From the IMG/VR virus record IMGVR_UViG_3300027849_000030, positions 1 to 34,704 of that record: 34,704 nt of DNA; one strand, 5' to 3'. Below are positions 14,545 to 22,224 of the stretch, piece after piece (positions within the stretch are counted from its first letter, which is position 1; each line of letters starts with the position of its first letter). The stretch is from a virus. A model generated the notes under the pieces. It was not told where the DNA came from and made no database searches. It saw nothing but the letters and a program-made list of their open reading frames with translations. Position numbers and translations under genes: made by a program.

Positions 14545-15691
14545 AGACTTAAGAGAAGCCACTATGTCTACTTGGACAGTCACTGTTCAAAAGCCAGTTA
14601 ATAAGCTTAAGAAAGGCGATAAGCAAGTTGTTAAAGCTCGTTCTGGTTTTGAAGCAATTAATAAAGCTATGAAGTTGTGGAAAGATCCTGCTCTTAAAGC
14701 TGCTTCTGCTGATTCATTTAAGATTACTAAAGAATCTATTGACGAAGGCAAAATGAAGCGTAATCCAGCTATTGATAACAACCCAGATGTTAAAGCTGCT
14801 CGTAAAGCTCATGCAGATGGTACTTGGGATGGCAACGTAGATAAAGAAGGCGAAGCTATTGTACATATCAAAGGTAAACCATACACTGTAACGAACAATA
14901 ATGAATCAGTCAAAGAAGGCAAAATGAAAGAGCTTCAGGACTATATTGATCAAGGTAAATCAGCTGAATGGATTGCTAAGAAGATTGGTTACCCTGTTAA
15001 AGATGTTAAAGATTTCTTAAAAGGTTATCAGAAAGAAGACATTGATGAAGGCGTTGATAAATCAAGCCCAGTATACAAAGAATATCTTTCTTTAAAGAAA
15101 ATGTCTATTGGCGATTTACGTAAAATGGTCGGACAACAACACCGCGGTCCTGTAGACTTAAAGTCATACGACAAACAAGGCGCTATCTCAGATCTTTTAC
15201 GCAACAAGTTCGGTGGCAAGAAAGTTGATGCAGCAATGGGTCTTAACGAAGCTTTCTATAAAGCAGGTTCTGAGAAATCAAAGCTTGATAGTGGTTACCG
15301 TTCACACTTAAAAGATGACGAAGGTAAAACTGCTTATATTGGCAATGTATCTTATAAGAAAGCAGATACTGCTAAAGGCGAAGCTGAAGTTTATGGCGAT
15401 GCTTATTATAAAACTGCAGGTAAGTCTGGCAACGAACGTGCTGCTGATAAAGCTATTGTTAAATATAGACAAGCGCATAAAAAAGATATTGTTGAATCTT
15501 TAGACGAAGCTGTAAGTCCTATTGTTAAAAGCACTGCTGTCGGCCGAAAGAATCTACTTAAAGTTAACGCTGAAGTAGTTAAACTCATGGCATTGTCTGA
15601 TGATAAGACCATGAAGAAATACTATGCTGACATCTTAAAGCAATTAAATTGGGCTGATGGTAGATTAAAACAATTAGGTAAGCCAGAGTAG
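14531..15691 (+). CDS. Tagged modular protein with regularly spaced candidate protease sites
   Basis: The 386-residue product begins M-K-T-F-K-D-L-R-E-A. It is built of short unrelated modules joined by linkers that match the T4 prohead-protease rule (hydrophobic-x-E, then A or G): L-R-E-A (7-10), I-D-E-G (70-73), V-K-E-G (127-130), I-D-E-G (171-174), L-N-E-A (238-241) and L-D-E-A (324-327). Module 2 and module 3 both restart with G-K-M-K. One module (about 130-170) looks like a small helix-turn-helix (A-E-W-I-A-K-K-I-G-Y-P-V-K-D-V-K-D-F-L). If cut, it would release six short peptides. Individual module functions are unknown. The gene overlaps the previous one by 14 bases and ends the operon. 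Confidence 0.85.
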   Translation: MKTFKDLREATMSTWTVTVQKPVNKLKKGDKQVVKARSGFEAINKAMKLWKDPALKAASADSFKITKESIDEGKMKRNPAIDNNPDVKAARKAHADGTWDGNVDKEGEAIVHIKGKPYTVTNNNESVKEGKMKELQDYIDQGKSAEWIAKKIGYPVKDVKDFLKGYQKEDIDEGVDKSSPVYKEYLSLKKMSIGDLRKMVGQQHRGPVDLKSYDKQGAISDLLRNKFGGKKVDAAMGLNEAFYKAGSEKSKLDSGYRSHLKDDEGKTAYIGNVSYKKADTAKGEAEVYGDAYYKTAGKSGNERAADKAIVKYRQAHKKDIVESLDEAVSPIVKSTAVGRKNLLKVNAEVVKLMALSDDKTMKKYYADILKQLNWADGRLKQLGKPE

Positions 15692-15700
15692 AGAAATTAT

Positions 15701-16093
15701 ATGAGTAAAATATTGATTGGAATTATCGTAGCTATGGGTTTTGCCTGTATGGTATATTATCAATTCTCTGTTGTGCCAATGAAAAACAAGCTAGAAGAAC
15801 AAACAAAGGTTATTCTAGCTCAAGATTTAAGAGATCAAGAACAAAAAGCTGCTATAGAAGCTATTCAAGATAATCTAGAAAAGACCTCCAATTCATTAAG
15901 AGGTCTTCAGGTTCAAAATCAACAATACGAAACTCAAATGTCTGAATATATGGATGTATTCAGCAGACATAACATTGCCAAACTAGCAAGTGCTAAGCCT
16001 GGACTAATTGAAACAAGAATTAATAATGGAACTAAGGAGGTTTTCGATGCAATTGAAGCAGATAGCAATCGCATTAGCGCTCTTAACAATTAG
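15701..16093 (+). CDS. Inner-membrane spanin-like protein (Rz type)
   Basis: The 130-residue product has an N-terminal membrane segment (I-L-I-G-I-I-V-A-M-G-F-A-C-M-V-Y-Y, about 4-20). A long helical periplasmic domain rich in Gln, Glu and Lys (25-95) follows, the layout of i-spanins. Spanins fuse inner and outer membranes in the last step of lysis of Gram-negative hosts. The decisive context is the overlapping downstream gene, which begins inside this one and encodes a lipoprotein, as in Rz/Rz1 pairs. Spanins diverge too fast for sequence identity, so the call rests on topology and gene order. Confidence 0.72.
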   Translation: MSKILIGIIVAMGFACMVYYQFSVVPMKNKLEEQTKVILAQDLRDQEQKAAIEAIQDNLEKTSNSLRGLQVQNQQYETQMSEYMDVFSRHNIAKLASAKPGLIETRINNGTKEVFDAIEADSNRISALNN

Positions 16094-16526
16094 TGGTTGT
16101 AGTCTATTACAACAGCCACCACGTGAAGTTAAAATAATAACTAAACCAATACAAATAGAAATCGTCCAGCCAGTTTTACCAAGAGCATTAAAATTAAAAG
16201 AGCCAAGATGGTACGTAGTCTCAGACGCTAAAGTAATTGAAAACTGCTTAAAGAACGAAGAAGGTAAATCAGATTGTAAACTAGGTAAAGAAAATCTATA
16301 CCCTGAAGGATATACCCACCTAGATAAGTTCATTGATAGTATTAAAAAGAAACATGGTGGAGATACTGTGTTTGTTGCTATGTCCGTAGCAGATTACGAA
16401 TTAATGGCATATAATACTCAAGAAATTAAAAGATATATCAATCAACTTGGTGAAGTAATAGTCTATTATAGAGACGTAACAATAAAGGTGGAAAAGGACG
16501 ATGTCAAAGAACAAAATGAAGAATAG
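16047..16526 (+). CDS. Outer-membrane spanin-like lipoprotein (Rz1 type)
   Basis: The start is ATG 16047, seven bases after a perfect AAGGAGG (16034-16040); the in-frame ATG at 16008 has no such site. This gives a 159-residue precursor with a signal peptide and lipobox: M-Q-L-K-Q-I-A-I-A-L-A-L-L-T-I-S-G-C, the Cys at 18 being the lipidated residue. A Gln/Pro-containing stretch follows (L-L-Q-Q-P-P-R-E-V). The domain after residue 50 is longer than classical Rz1 and contains F-V-A-M-S-V-A-D-Y-E-L-M-A-Y-N and R-Y-I-N-Q-L-G-E-V-I-V-Y-Y, which I recall from spanin-like proteins of marine podoviruses. The gene overlaps the i-spanin by 47 bases. Confidence 0.78.
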   Translation: MQLKQIAIALALLTISGCSLLQQPPREVKIITKPIQIEIVQPVLPRALKLKEPRWYVVSDAKVIENCLKNEEGKSDCKLGKENLYPEGYTHLDKFIDSIKKKHGGDTVFVAMSVADYELMAYNTQEIKRYINQLGEVIVYYRDVTIKVEKDDVKEQNEE

Positions 16527-17265
16527 ATTAACTATATGGGAAAGAGCTGAAATGGCGGCAAAGCTATCAGCAATCGCATATATGGATCCTAAGTCAGCTG
16601 ATGCTGCTTGTAAACAATTAGGATTTGCTCATGGAAAAATCATTAGTAAAAACGGTGCAGAAGTACTCATTGCCACAGAGAAAAATGATCTTTGGGTTGC
16701 TTTTAGAGGAACAGAGCCAAATAAACTAAATGACGTTATGGCTGATTTGAAAGTTATTAAGAATACAGCAGTAGCTGGTGGTAAGGTCCATGGCGGATTC
16801 CAAGAAGAAGTCGATGAAGTCTGGGGAGAGATTGTTAAAGTCTTAGATAAAAATAATCAACTAAAGGTAAGCAGAGATGTGTATTTTACTGGGCATAGTT
16901 TGGGTGCTGCTATGGCTACAATTAGTGCCACACGTTATGAACCTCAGGAACTCTTCACGTTCGGATCGCCGAGAGTCGGAGGTAAACACTTCATCAAAAA
17001 TATAAAGTGTGATCATTTTAGATTCATGAATAACAATGATATTGTTTGTAGAATCCCACCAGCATGGCTAGGTTTTAGACATCATGGTACTATGATTTAC
17101 TTTAATAGATTTGGTGTTAAAGCTCCAAAACCAACTTGGACTGATTTCTTTTATGGAATCATAGAGTCTTGGAAGAAGTGGACATTCTTTGATGGTGTTG
17201 TAGACCATGGAATGCCTAACTATATTAAAGCTATTAAGAAACTAGCAAAGGTAGGTAAAAAATGA
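16501..17265 (+). CDS. Class 3 (fungal-type) lipase
   Basis: The 254-residue alpha/beta hydrolase has the nucleophile elbow G-H-S-L-G-A-A (131-137, Ser133). Upstream is W-V-A-F-R-G-T-E (65-72), the oxyanion-hole strand of Lipase_3 proteins. N-N-N-D-I-V-C-R-I-P-P (177-187) holds the likely catalytic Asp180, and D-H-G-M-P-N-Y (235-241) the His236. F-R-H-H-G near 192-196 is also typical. No signal peptide is visible, so it would act in the cytoplasm or after lysis begins. It overlaps the spanin gene by 26 bases and is followed by a membrane-associated protein, suggesting a part in envelope disruption. Substrate is unproven. Confidence 0.88.
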   Translation: MSKNKMKNRLTIWERAEMAAKLSAIAYMDPKSADAACKQLGFAHGKIISKNGAEVLIATEKNDLWVAFRGTEPNKLNDVMADLKVIKNTAVAGGKVHGGFQEEVDEVWGEIVKVLDKNNQLKVSRDVYFTGHSLGAAMATISATRYEPQELFTFGSPRVGGKHFIKNIKCDHFRFMNNNDIVCRIPPAWLGFRHHGTMIYFNRFGVKAPKPTWTDFFYGIIESWKKWTFFDGVVDHGMPNYIKAIKKLAKVGKK

Positions 17266-17558
17266 GTTGGTTAGTCGCATTAACACTTAAATCTATACTT
17301 GGTTCTGTTATAGGATCATCATTCTACAACTGGTTTGAAGATACCAAATTTGGCCTATGGTTTCAAGGTCAAGTTGATAGGTTCATGGAATACTTTGCTG
17401 AAAAGTATGAACTCGAGTTAATGAAAAAGGACGCTAAATTTAGAAAGCAGTTTCCAATACAAGCTGAAAGACTAGACGTTCTAGAAGCTGATCTACAGAC
17501 AATATGGGACCTTCCTGCAGTAAATAAAGCTATCATGAATGAATTGAAAAAAAAGTAA
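17262..17558 (+). CDS. Small membrane-associated protein after the lipase
   Basis: The 98-residue product starts with a hydrophobic stretch (M-S-W-L-V-A-L-T-L-K-S-I-L-G-S-V-I-G-S-S-F) and continues as a charged, aromatic-rich helix (F-M-E-Y-F-A-E-K-Y-E-L-E-L-M-K-K-D-A-K-F). The ATG overlaps the lipase stop as ATGA. It is the last gene before the nrd promoter. Position and topology would allow a lysis or holin-related role, but one hydrophobic segment interrupted by Lys is weak evidence. Family not recognised. Confidence 0.68.
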   Translation: MSWLVALTLKSILGSVIGSSFYNWFEDTKFGLWFQGQVDRFMEYFAEKYELELMKKDAKFRKQFPIQAERLDVLEADLQTIWDLPAVNKAIMNELKKK

Positions 17559-17566
17559 AATAAACG

Positions 17567-17595
17567 TTTACAAAGCGTGAGTTTTGTGTTATAAT
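17567..17595 (+). promoter_or_regulatory. sigma70-like promoter for the nrd operon (AATAAACG family)
   Basis: TTTACA (17567-17572), 17-base spacer, TATAAT (17590-17595), with AATAAACG directly before the -35. It lies in the gap between the lysis block and nrdA, and reads into nrdA at 17642. Confidence 0.88.
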
Positions 17596-17641
17596 ATATA
17601 CTATTACTAATTAATAAAACCTGAATGATGGACACTAACTT

Positions 17642-19936
17642 ATGACAATGCACGTAACTAAGCGCAATGGTACATCTCAAGACTTTGATCTAGAAAAAAT
17701 ACACAAAGTCTTGGAATGGGCCACTGCCGATATATCTGGAGTTTCAGTCTCCGAAATTGAAATCAAAGCAAATATACAACTATACGATAAGATTCCGGCT
17801 TATGACATCCACGAGCTTCTTATTAAATCAGCAGCTGAGCTGATATCAGATCACACTCCAAATTATCAATTCGTTGCAGCTCGATTAATATCTTATAAGC
17901 TTCGCAAAGAAGTCTATGGTCAATACAATCCAAAACCTTTAGTTGACATAATTGCTGATAATGTTTCTCGTGGTGTTTACGATGCTGCAATTCTAACTTC
18001 GTATACTATGGATGAAATAGAAGAATTAGACACTGCTATTAAACATGACAGGGATAATACATTTACCTTTGCTGGTATGGAACAATTCAGAGGTAAATAT
18101 CTAGTTCAAGATCGAAGAATTAAAGAACATTACGAAACCCCTCAAATATTGTACATGATGATCTCAGCTACGTTATTTGCGAATTACTCTAAAGACACTC
18201 GACTAAAATACGTTAAGGATTATTATGATGCTATCTCCCAGTTCTATATCTCGTTACCTACGCCAATCATGGCAGGCGTTCGTACACCTACGCGTCAGTT
18301 TTCAAGTTGCGTGCTTATCGAATCTGGCGATAGTCTTGACAGCATTAATGCTACTGCCACCTCTATTGTAAAATATATTAGTAAGAAAGCTGGTATTGGC
18401 ATTGGAGCCGGTTCTATCCGAGCTGAAGGCGCTAAAGTTGGTGATGGTTCAGTAGTTCATACAGGTCTAATTCCATTCTTAAAATACTTTCAAGCTGCAG
18501 TTAAATCTTGTTCTCAAGGCGGTGTTCGTGGTGGAGCTGCTACTGTATATCTACCAATGTGGCATTATGAATTTGAAGATCTTGTTGTGCTTAAAAACAA
18601 CAAAGGTATTGAAGAAAATCGCGTAAGACATATGGATTATACATTCCAAGTTAATAAACTAATGTATGAACGTTTGTTAACTGGTGGAGATATTACATTC
18701 TTTGATCCAAATGATGTACCTGGTTTGTATGAGTCTTTCTTTGATGATCAAGAAAAGTTTAAAACTCTATATGAAAAGTATGAAAAGACTCGTTCTATTC
18801 GTAAAAAGACATTACCAGCAACTGATGTATTCTCTACTCTTATTCAGCAGCGTAAAGATACTGGTAGAATCTACATCATGAACGTAGATCACGCAAACGA
18901 ACATGGATCATTTAAACCTAAAGTTGCTCCAATTAGAATGAGTAATCTTTGCTGTGAAATTGATTTACCAACAAGTCCATTGTCAAGCGATCCGGATGAA
19001 GGCGAGATCTCGTTATGTACATTATCAGCAATCAATTGGGGTCTTATCAATAACCCTGCTGAATTTGAAAAGTACTGTGATTTAGCAGTTAGAGCATTAG
19101 ACGAATTATTAGATTATCAAGACTATCCAGTACTAGCAGCTGAAAAGGGTACTATGAATCGTAGACCACTTGGTATTGGTATTATTAACTTAGCGTATTT
19201 CTTAGCTAAACGTGGTCTTAAGTATGACGAAGGTGCATTTGAAACTGTAGATGAATATGCTGAAGCATGGTCATATTACTTAATTAAAGCTTCTCAGCAA
19301 TTAGCAGTTGAAAAAGGTGAAATACCTTTGAAAAATCACACTAAATATGCCGATGGAGTATTGCCAATTGATACATATAAAAGAGAGCTAAATAATTTAA
19401 TAGAGCATAAAGAAAGACTACCGTGGAACGAGCTTCGAGAGAAACTCAAAGAAACGGGAACCCGCAATTCTACTCTAATGGCACTTATGCCAGCCGAAAC
19501 AAGCGCTCAAATCTCTAACAGCACGAATGGTATTGAACCACCTCGTGCATTAGTTAGTTACAAGCAGTCTAAAGATGGTGTTATGGCTCAGGTCGTTCCT
19601 GGGTATCATCACCTCAAAAACAAGTATGACCTATTATGGGATCAAAAGTCTCCTGATGGTTATCTTAAAATCTGTTCGATTCTTCAAAAGTACATAGATC
19701 AGGGTATTAGTGTTAACACATCATATAACCCAGAACATTTTGAAGACAATAAGATCCCTATGTCAGTAATGATGACTGATTTAGTAACAGCGTACAAATA
19801 TGGTTTAAAGCAACTCTATTACTTTAATACCTTTGATGGTGCTGGTGAAATGACTGATGAACAAACAAATCATACGTATGATGGTGAAAGTCCACAATAC
19901 GACGAAGAAGAAGATTGCGATAGCTGCAAGATTTAA
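17642..19936 (+). CDS. nrdA: NrdA, class Ia ribonucleotide reductase large subunit
   Basis: NrdA reduces ribonucleoside diphosphates to deoxy forms, using the radical supplied by NrdB. The 764-residue protein is the length of E. coli NrdA (761) and resembles it along the whole chain. It has a complete ATP-cone (about 1-95), P-T-R-Q-F-S-S-C (216-223) with the active-site Cys, N-A-T-A-T-S-I-V-K-Y, S-N-L-C-C-E-I, L-C-T-L-S-A-I-N-W-G, and M-P-A-E-T-S-A-Q-I-S-N-S-T-N-G. The tail ends D-C-D-S-C-K-I, the C-x-x-C shuttle that is re-reduced by glutaredoxin. A retained ATP-cone implies dATP feedback control, although phage enzymes often lose it. First gene of nrdA-nrdB-glutaredoxin, behind the promoter at 17567. 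Confidence 0.97.
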   Translation: MTMHVTKRNGTSQDFDLEKIHKVLEWATADISGVSVSEIEIKANIQLYDKIPAYDIHELLIKSAAELISDHTPNYQFVAARLISYKLRKEVYGQYNPKPLVDIIADNVSRGVYDAAILTSYTMDEIEELDTAIKHDRDNTFTFAGMEQFRGKYLVQDRRIKEHYETPQILYMMISATLFANYSKDTRLKYVKDYYDAISQFYISLPTPIMAGVRTPTRQFSSCVLIESGDSLDSINATATSIVKYISKKAGIGIGAGSIRAEGAKVGDGSVVHTGLIPFLKYFQAAVKSCSQGGVRGGAATVYLPMWHYEFEDLVVLKNNKGIEENRVRHMDYTFQVNKLMYERLLTGGDITFFDPNDVPGLYESFFDDQEKFKTLYEKYEKTRSIRKKTLPATDVFSTLIQQRKDTGRIYIMNVDHANEHGSFKPKVAPIRMSNLCCEIDLPTSPLSSDPDEGEISLCTLSAINWGLINNPAEFEKYCDLAVRALDELLDYQDYPVLAAEKGTMNRRPLGIGIINLAYFLAKRGLKYDEGAFETVDEYAEAWSYYLIKASQQLAVEKGEIPLKNHTKYADGVLPIDTYKRELNNLIEHKERLPWNELREKLKETGTRNSTLMALMPAETSAQISNSTNGIEPPRALVSYKQSKDGVMAQVVPGYHHLKNKYDLLWDQKSPDGYLKICSILQKYIDQGISVNTSYNPEHFEDNKIPMSVMMTDLVTAYKYGLKQLYYFNTFDGAGEMTDEQTNHTYDGESPQYDEEEDCDSCKI

Positions 19937-19956
19937 TAACTCACAAGGAATTTTTA

Positions 19957-21033
19957 ATGGCAGTATTGAAAAAGAATAAGAAACCACATCTAGAAAAAAT
20001 GATGTTTCTAGATGAACCGGTTGATATTCAAAGATATGATGAAGTAAAATATCCACAGATGGATAAGATAACTGACAAACAGTTGGGTTTCTTTTGGAGA
20101 CCTGAAGAAGTGGATGTTTCTAAAGACAAAAAAGATTTTAATGCTCTTACCGAAAATGAACAACATATTTTTACAAGTAATCTTAAAAGACAGATTCTAC
20201 TTGATAGCGTTCAAGGTCGTGCTCCAAACTTAGCATTTCTTCCTATTGTATCTTTACCCGAAGTAGAGAACTGGATTGAAACATGGTCGTTTTCTGAAAC
20301 AATTCATAGTAGATCATACACTCATATTATTCGTAATATTTATCCAGATCCATCTTTTGTATTTGATGATCTATTAAATCAAAAGAATATTATGGACTGT
20401 GGTAAATCAATCGCTAAATACTATGATGATCTTATTGATGCTAATCATAATTCATCTATAAGTAAAATGGATCATAAACGTGCTATTTGGATGGCTATGA
20501 TGAGTGCTAATGCTTTAGAAGGTGTTAGATTCTATGTGTCTTTTGCATGTTCTTGGGCATTTGCTGAACTTAAAAAGATGGAAGGTAACGCAAAGATTAT
20601 TAAGTTAATTGCTCGAGACGAGAACGTTCACTTAGCATCAACTACGACTATGTTAAAACTTCTTAAGAAAGAAGATAAAGATTTTGAAAAGATTGCTAGA
20701 GAAATGGAACCAGAAGCAATCGCATTATACGAAGAAGTAATTAACCAAGAGAAAGAATGGGCTAGTTATTTGTTTAAAAACGGTTCTATGATTGGTCTTA
20801 ACGAAAAAATCTTAGCAGATTATATTGAATGGATTGGTTGTAAACGAATGAGATCTATTGGATTACCATGTCCTTATATAGTTCCACAAGCTAACCCATT
20901 GCCTTGGACTGAAAAGTGGATTGGTGGTGGTAATGTACAAGTTGCTCCACAAGAAACAGAAATTAGCTCTTATGTAATTGGTGGCGTAAAACAAGATATA
21001 GATAGTAATGCATTGAAAGGATTGAGTCTATGA
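19957..21033 (+). CDS. nrdB: NrdB, class Ia ribonucleotide reductase small subunit
   Basis: NrdB holds the di-iron centre and tyrosyl radical. The 358-residue sequence has every expected ligand: Asp83 in L-L-D-S-V-Q-G-R, Glu114 and His117 in S-E-T-I-H-S-R-S-Y, Glu188 in A-L-E-G-V-R-F, Glu222 and His225 in A-R-D-E-N-V-H-L. Tyr121 of that S-Y-T-H segment corresponds to E. coli Tyr122, the radical site. The C-terminal end (S-N-A-L-K-G-L-S-L) is the usual tail that docks on NrdA. About 18 residues shorter than E. coli NrdB, with a deletion in the middle. AAGGA lies nine bases upstream; ATGA overlap with the next gene. Confidence 0.97.
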   Translation: MAVLKKNKKPHLEKMMFLDEPVDIQRYDEVKYPQMDKITDKQLGFFWRPEEVDVSKDKKDFNALTENEQHIFTSNLKRQILLDSVQGRAPNLAFLPIVSLPEVENWIETWSFSETIHSRSYTHIIRNIYPDPSFVFDDLLNQKNIMDCGKSIAKYYDDLIDANHNSSISKMDHKRAIWMAMMSANALEGVRFYVSFACSWAFAELKKMEGNAKIIKLIARDENVHLASTTTMLKLLKKEDKDFEKIAREMEPEAIALYEEVINQEKEWASYLFKNGSMIGLNEKILADYIEWIGCKRMRSIGLPCPYIVPQANPLPWTEKWIGGGNVQVAPQETEISSYVIGGVKQDIDSNALKGLSL

Positions 21034-21266
21034 TTAATATAGAGATATACAGTAAACAACAGTGTCCTTTTTGTGACTATGCTAAATTATTAGCAGAAGA
21101 TTTAAATCGTAACGGTAAAGCAGAATATGCCGTATTTGAACTCGGAACAGACTTTAATCGCGAAGAGCTATTAGAGAAATTTCCAACAGCAAGGACGTTC
21201 CCACAAATAAAAGTCGATGGTGTATCTATTGGCGGTTGGGATCAGTTCAAAAAACTAATAGGATAA
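21030..21266 (+). CDS. Glutaredoxin, probable electron donor for RNR
   Basis: The 78-residue thioredoxin-fold protein has the redox site C-P-F-C (12-15), a T-F-P-Q-I segment carrying the cis-proline, and I-G-G-W-D near the end for glutathione binding. Length and motifs are those of a small phage glutaredoxin (role of T4 NrdC). It would reduce the C-terminal cysteines of NrdA. Its ATG overlaps the nrdB stop (ATGA), so the three proteins are produced together. Confidence 0.93.
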   Translation: MINIEIYSKQQCPFCDYAKLLAEDLNRNGKAEYAVFELGTDFNREELLEKFPTARTFPQIKVDGVSIGGWDQFKKLIG

Positions 21267-21269
21267 CAT

Positions 21270-21413
21270 ATGAAGCGATCAGTAGTTAACTGTGAAGTTT
21301 GTTATAACAGAAGTATTGTGGGACATCAGGAAGACGAGATAGTTTTATTCTGTCCACATTGTGGTGAAGAACAGGATGAAGCTCTAGAAGAACTAGACTT
21401 TAACGACGAGTAA
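21270..21413 (+). CDS. Small zinc-ribbon-like peptide
   Basis: The 47-residue product has two Cys pairs, N-C-E-V-C (7-11) and F-C-P-H-C-G (27-32), spaced as in a zinc ribbon. An acidic tail follows (E-E-Q-D-E-A-L-E-E-L-D-F-N-D-E). The ATG is four bases after the glutaredoxin stop and GGATAA gives a weak ribosome site. The stop overlaps the next ATG (TAATG). It may bind nucleic acid or a protein partner; nothing more can be said. Confidence 0.7.
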   Translation: MKRSVVNCEVCYNRSIVGHQEDEIVLFCPHCGEEQDEALEELDFNDE

Positions 21414-21838
21414 TGACATGGCACTATCGCGGCACAGTATGGCAACCACCAGAAGATTTCAATCACAAAGACGTGTACGGTTTTGTCTACCTGATAACGA
21501 ATCTAGCAACATCCCAGAAGTACGTTGGAAAGAAGTTCTTCTGGTCTCAAAAGACTCTAGGAATAACCAAGACTCGAAAGAGGAGAAAGAAAACTTTAGT
21601 TGAATCTGATTGGCAGAAGTACTGGGGTTCTAATAAGCATCTTCAAGAACATCATGAGAAGATGGGAGACGAGGGATTCTATAGGGAGATATTACACCTC
21701 TGTAAGACTAAAGGTGAATGTTCATACATGGAAGCAAAGGAACAATTTGATAGAGAAGTGCTGTTTACTGATGACTACTATAATGGTATCATTCAGATCA
21801 AGCTAGGTGGAAACGCAGTTAAAAGTTTTTTAAAATAA
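21413..21838 (+). CDS. GIY-YIG family nuclease (Seg-like)
   Basis: The 141-residue product has the GIY-YIG pair in the form G-F-V-Y-L-I-T-N (23-30) and K-Y-V-G-K-K (36-41). Downstream, D-W-Q-K-Y-W-G-S-N-K, I-L-H-L-C-K-T-K-G-E-C-S-Y-M-E-A and Y-Y-N-G complete a pattern that I know from many phage proteins annotated as Seg-like homing endonucleases. Y-M-E-A-K-E likely holds the metal-binding Glu. No DNA-binding extension is visible, so it may be a free-standing nuclease that degrades DNA rather than a homing enzyme. It sits at the end of the nrd operon, a typical insertion place for such genes in T4-like phages. Confidence 0.82.
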   Translation: MTWHYRGTVWQPPEDFNHKDVYGFVYLITNLATSQKYVGKKFFWSQKTLGITKTRKRRKKTLVESDWQKYWGSNKHLQEHHEKMGDEGFYREILHLCKTKGECSYMEAKEQFDREVLFTDDYYNGIIQIKLGGNAVKSFLK

Positions 21839-21841
21839 ACG

Positions 21842-21870
21842 TTTACATTTGCTTAAAAGTATGATATAAT
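21842..21870 (+). promoter_or_regulatory. sigma70-like promoter before 21895-rnh (AATAAACG family)
   Basis: TTTACA (21842-21847), 17-base spacer, TATAAT (21865-21870), preceded by AATAAACG. The spacer TTTGCTTAAAAGTATGA is almost the same as that of the promoter at 23789, so spacers are also copied between members. Confidence 0.88.
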
Positions 21871-21894
21871 ATATCTATTAAATAAGGATAATGT

Positions 21895-22224
21895 ATGAGT
21901 AAAGTGATAGAGTTTCCAACGCATATTCGTCAAGCTGCTATTGACGCCGACTATGCTGAGATACGAACTGAATACGAAGAATACGTTGAGGAATGCCGAG
22001 AGGCTGCTCAAACTGTCCTTCTTGTAGTAGAGGAAGTATTGTTAAACGATCATAGTGAATTTGATGAACTAGATTTTAGAGATGAAGACTTACCTGAATC
22101 TCGTGATATGTTTGTTATTATGAATATGGTCTCTTCAATGTTAATGCGTTACGGTGGAGTTCATCATTTTTTACACGATGACTTCGATAATTTATATGAA
22201 AAACTAATGAGTACTGATGAATGA
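21895..22224 (+). CDS. Acidic hypothetical protein upstream of RNase H
   Basis: The 109-residue product is very acidic and helical (Y-A-E-I-R-T-E-Y-E-E-Y-V-E-E-C-R-E-A-A-Q, D-F-D-N-L-Y-E-K-L). It starts with M-S-K-V-I-E-F-P, a start common among unrelated phage proteins. No known motif. AAGGA precedes the ATG at normal distance. Its stop overlaps the rnh ATG (ATGA), so the two are coupled. Confidence 0.72.
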   Translation: MSKVIEFPTHIRQAAIDADYAEIRTEYEEYVEECREAAQTVLLVVEEVLLNDHSEFDELDFRDEDLPESRDMFVIMNMVSSMLMRYGGVHHFLHDDFDNLYEKLMSTDE

